A stretch of 32,477 nucleotides of DNA, taken from assembly GCA_017410455.1 (NCBI GenBank), contig JAFQQT010000071.1:1-32477 (forward strand), written 5' to 3'. Both the position numbers and the translations under genes were made by a program. Positions 30,553 to 32,477 of this stretch are shown here, piece by piece (the stretch's first letter is position 1; each line of letters opens with the position of its first letter). Source of the DNA: Clostridia bacterium. Its GTDB lineage: Bacteria; Bacillota; Clostridia; Christensenellales; Aristaeellaceae. A model generated the notes under the pieces. That model made no database searches and was not told the origin of the DNA. It saw nothing but the letters and a program-made list of their open reading frames with translations.

Positions 30553-30902
30553 CAGTAGGTTGTGTACAGCTCTTCATCCATGATGATTTCCCATTCCGCC
30601 TTGGTGTAGTAGCTCAGCGTTTCCGGGTCGGAGAACTCGAAGCGGATCTCACCGTTGCGCACATAGTCATAGCGGGTGCGGGCCTCGTTCTCCACGTAGC
30701 CATCCGTACCCACGCGATCCAGCTCATTGCGCAGCTCCGCCACCTGCCGCTCCATCTCCACGATGGTCTGCTGCTGCTGCAGATACTGCGCCTCCATGGC
30801 ATGGCGGCTGGAGATCACCCCGAAAAGCGCCACGAAGAAAACGGCGGCGAACGCACCTGCGATGATCAGCATACCGCGCCAGGTCAGCACCTTCCCCCGC
30901 AT
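30552..30902 (-). CDS. divIC: Septum formation initiator, DivIC/FtsB family
   Basis: A 116-residue bitopic protein. It has a short basic cytoplasmic N terminus (MRGKVLTWRG), one membrane helix (about 11-33), then a coiled coil (QYLQQQQTIVEMERQVAELRNELDRV) and a C-terminal outer segment with GYVENEARTRYDYVRNGEIRF, the usual DivIC/FtsB ending. It takes part in assembly of the divisome with FtsL and DivIB. Its position next to yabQ and yabP matches the conserved yabP-yabQ-divIC order in Bacilli and Clostridia, which supports the name. GGGAGGGAG precedes the chosen start. Confidence 0.88.
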   Translation of the reverse strand: MRGKVLTWRGMLIIAGAFAAVFFVALFGVISSRHAMEAQYLQQQQTIVEMERQVAELRNELDRVGTDGYVENEARTRYDYVRNGEIRFEFSDPETLSYYTKAEWEIIMDEELYTTY

Positions 30903-30977
30903 GTGGCTCTCCCTCCCTTTCCCGCAGCTGCGGCAATGTATCATATCAGTACACGAGTTATTCTGCGTCCGCCGCCC

Positions 30978-31304
30978 TCATTCCTGCCTGCGGCGGAAAA
31001 TTTCCTGCGCCGCATCCGCCAGCAGACCCGCTCCGGCCCGGCTGAGCGCCGCGCCCAGCAGCACCCCCAGCAGCGCATAGAGCCGCAGCCCGTCGCCGGA
31101 CAGCAGCGTCCCGCCCAGCAGCAGGCCACCCATGGCCGCCGCGCACAGCGCATCCGCAGCGATCCCCAGCCAGCGGGCCCGCCGGTGCAGCCAGCTCGAC
31201 AGCAGCGTCAGCAGCCCCAGGGCCAGGCCGCCCGCCAGCAGCAGCATGAATGTGCGCCCCTGGGCCGCCCGGGCGAAGAGCACCTCCAGCGCAGGCCGCT
31301 TCAT
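30978..31304 (-). CDS. yabQ: Spore cortex biosynthesis protein YabQ
   Basis: A 108-residue membrane protein with an N-terminal amphipathic part (MKRPALEVLFARAAQGRTF) and three to four helices. The segment GDGLRLYALLGVLLGAAL matches the conserved GxLRxYxxLGxxLG motif of YabQ. YabQ localises to the outer forespore membrane and is needed for cortex formation. Its ATG overlaps the yabP stop by four bases. It is somewhat shorter than the Bacillus protein and has an Ala/Leu-rich composition, so sequence alone gives moderate certainty; the neighbourhood makes it strong. Confidence 0.82.
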   Translation of the reverse strand: MKRPALEVLFARAAQGRTFMLLLAGGLALGLLTLLSSWLHRRARWLGIAADALCAAAMGGLLLGGTLLSGDGLRLYALLGVLLGAALSRAGAGLLADAAQEIFRRRQE

Positions 31305-31591
31305 CCCAGGGCGCGGCGGAGGAACCCGCCCTTGCGCGCGCCCCCCCTGCAGCCGTGGAGCGCCGCATCGTAGCTGGCGCTGTCGATGACGCCCTCCAGG
31401 TGCAGGCGGCCCTCCTCCAGCTGCAGGCTGGACACATGCAGCCCCGATCCCGTCAGCGTCAGGCGGCCGCCGTGGGTCTGGAGCACCACCTCGCCCTCGT
31501 CAAACCGCTCCACATCCGTCACGCCCGTCAGCACGGCCTTCTCGCGCCTGTCCAGCGTCAGGCCGAAGGGCTTCCCAGCCGGTTCATTCAT
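31301..31591 (-). CDS. yabP: Sporulation protein YabP
   Basis: A 96-residue soluble protein with the YabP pattern. LDRREKAVLTGVTDVERFDEGEVVLQTHGGRLTLTG corresponds to the hallmark RExLxISGVxDVxSFDE region, and GLHVSSLQLEEGRLHLEGVIDS to the LHIxxLxLEEGxLxxEGxIDS region. It works with YabQ in spore coat and cortex assembly in the mother cell. The C terminus (GCRGGARKGGFLRRALG) is basic. The internal Met at 31591 is preferred, since AGGAGG is eight bases from it and only two from the ATG at 31597. It is the first gene of yabP-yabQ-divIC. Confidence 0.9.
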   Translation of the reverse strand: MNEPAGKPFGLTLDRREKAVLTGVTDVERFDEGEVVLQTHGGRLTLTGSGLHVSSLQLEEGRLHLEGVIDSASYDAALHGCRGGARKGGFLRRALG

Positions 31592-31634
31592 GGACATCGC
31601 CTCCTGCGAAGAGGCTATGCCGCCCGCTTCCGCC

Positions 31635-32189
31635 TTATGCCCGGTGCACCCAGTAATCCAGGATGGGCGTGCCGTCGTGGCAGCGAACCGCCCCCGGCGC
31701 GGGCACGAAGCCGTGCCGTCCCAGCGCCGCCAGCCGCTCCCCGCTGCCGGAGAACGCCTTGGTCAGCACCTGCGCGCAGCCGAAATCCCGGTGGCAGCAG
31801 GGCAGCAGGGCGGGCAGCAGCTCATCGAAGACCCGGCCGCGCTCGTAGCGGCTGTGCAGATCGATGCGCAGCACCCCGCAGCCCCGGCCATCCGGGCCAT
31901 CGTCCCGGCGGAACATCTCCGCCGTGCCCACCGGCGTTTCCCCGTGCAGGATCGTCCAGCGGACGAAGTAGCCGTGCTCATACGACCACATCCACATGTT
32001 CACGCACTCGATCATCTCCGGCAGGCGGGTGTAGCGGAAGTCGCTGGTGCAGTTGTCGGCGTTGAAGAAGGGCTGGGCCTTCGGGTCGCTGTAGACCTTC
32101 AGCAGCCCTCCTGCGTCCGCCCGGTGGACAAGGCGCAGCATCAGGTGCTCCGTGGTGATCTCCGGGCAGGACTCATAAACGTTCATCAT
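31635..32189 (-). CDS. GNAT-family N-acetyltransferase
   Basis: A 184-residue acetyltransferase of the RimJ/RimL type. It opens with ITTEHLMLRLVHRADAGGLLKVYSDP. The central strand region ETPVGTAEMFRR and the helix YERGRVFDELLPALL lie where acetyl-CoA binds, and the end has ERLAALGRHGFVPAPG. It is only distantly similar to the GNAT at 782-1336. GAGGAGGT precedes the start. It lies upstream of yabP on the same strand with a 43-base gap. The substrate is unknown. Confidence 0.82.
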   Translation of the reverse strand: MMNVYESCPEITTEHLMLRLVHRADAGGLLKVYSDPKAQPFFNADNCTSDFRYTRLPEMIECVNMWMWSYEHGYFVRWTILHGETPVGTAEMFRRDDGPDGRGCGVLRIDLHSRYERGRVFDELLPALLPCCHRDFGCAQVLTKAFSGSGERLAALGRHGFVPAPGAVRCHDGTPILDYWVHRA

Positions 32190-32280
32190 ATCGACCTCCT
32201 CGTGATAGGAATGTATGTTCTATTCGACACGCGAACAGATATTCCTTCTTTTTTGTCGAACAAATTTTCGCAAAATAAAA

Positions 32281-32302
32281 TGTCCCCGCAGGGGGGGGCA
32301 CA
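32281..32302 (-). terminator. Terminator abutting a structured tail related to the nested element
   Basis: On the minus strand TGTG-CCCC and GGGGACA can pair (with one bulged G), followed by ATTTTATTTT. Immediately upstream in transcription is GGCTTTTTTGACAGTCTG (32320-32303), very like the 3' end of elements A and B. It would end a transcript entering from beyond the right edge. Confidence 0.5.
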
Positions 32303-32320
32303 CAGACTGTCAAAAAAGCC

Positions 32321-32477
32321 AAGAATGTAGTCACAATTATTCGCCGTCGGCAGACTGTAAATCGGAAATCGGCGACATGCGCGGCGATTTCCGCGCGATT
32401 TTGCTTGCAAAATCGCTTCCTTACACGAATGAACGGCCGGGAGGGGCGTTTACGCCCCGACCAGTGAATGAGTGCAA
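32321..32477. repeat. Gene-free right edge with hairpins
   Basis: No credible gene is seen. Dyads are GCGATTTTGC-AA-GCAAAATCGC (near 32395-32416), GGAAATCG/CGATTTCC (near 32363-32393) and GGGGCG-TTTA-CGCCCC (32443-32458). The last resembles, inverted, the hairpin at 22158-22190. Confidence 0.5.

Noticed and set aside
32257-32270. LexA-like box CGAACAAATTTTCG
   Set aside because: It is one base off the CGAAC-N4-GTTCG consensus in an AT-rich stretch, with no DNA-repair gene nearby; a chance match is likely.

Overview
The window looks like a GC-rich, endospore-forming member of the Clostridia (Firmicutes). The sporulation gene pair yabP-yabQ sits next to a divIC/ftsB-like gene. Shine-Dalgarno sites are strong GGAGG types, promoters are sigma-A-like, and the regulators are of the AraC, MerR and XRE types common in gut Clostridia. 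The species cannot be named from this sequence alone. Most genes lie on the minus strand.

Left third (1-12.3 kb): after small genes (a DUF5071-like protein, a small Cys protein and a GNAT acetyltransferase) comes a carbohydrate uptake region. A lone MsmK/UgpC-type ATPase is divergent from an AraC regulator. Next is a nine-gene minus-strand operon (11803 to 3407): an ECF-S-like membrane protein, LplB-type and LplC-type permeases, a large secreted solute-binding protein, two unknown 4-TM proteins, a second MsmK-type ATPase and two more unknown 4-TM proteins. Two tandem RNA hairpins with UNCG tetraloops separate the binding-protein gene from the downstream genes. The 544-base control region at 11804-12347 carries a cre-like operator and a GTAC dyad. 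It drives the operon to the left and, to the right, a secreted FMN- and FAD-dependent reductase of the fumarate/urocanate reductase type.

Middle (14.2-22.4 kb): a serine resolvase with a dyad just upstream of its start, a secreted protein of unknown function, a MerR regulator with a MerR-type 19-bp-spacer promoter (a second such promoter lies upstream), a GH51 arabinofuranosidase followed by a DUF6171-like protein, and two tandem MerR proteins. Each of the tandem MerR proteins has three predicted membrane helices and an apparently extracellular C-terminal domain. A repeat-rich, gene-free stretch follows.

Right third (22.4-32.5 kb): a 901-residue wall-binding protein (two SH3 domains, six peptidoglycan-binding repeats and a Cys/His C-terminal domain), a secreted caspase-like protease with an EF-hand, an XRE regulator with membrane hairpins, a PrsA/SurA-like lipoprotein, a Ppx/GppA phosphatase, the divIC-yabQ-yabP group and a second GNAT.

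The most unusual structure is a 188/189-base element present twice (14247-14434 and 27824-28012). Each copy sits inside a transcription terminator whose hairpin has been duplicated on both sides, and the two terminators are unrelated in sequence. The copies are about 95% identical, have imperfect terminal inverted repeats, fold into four hairpins, and show a compensatory base-pair change in the largest stem. A tail with related sequence abuts another terminator near the right end of the window.
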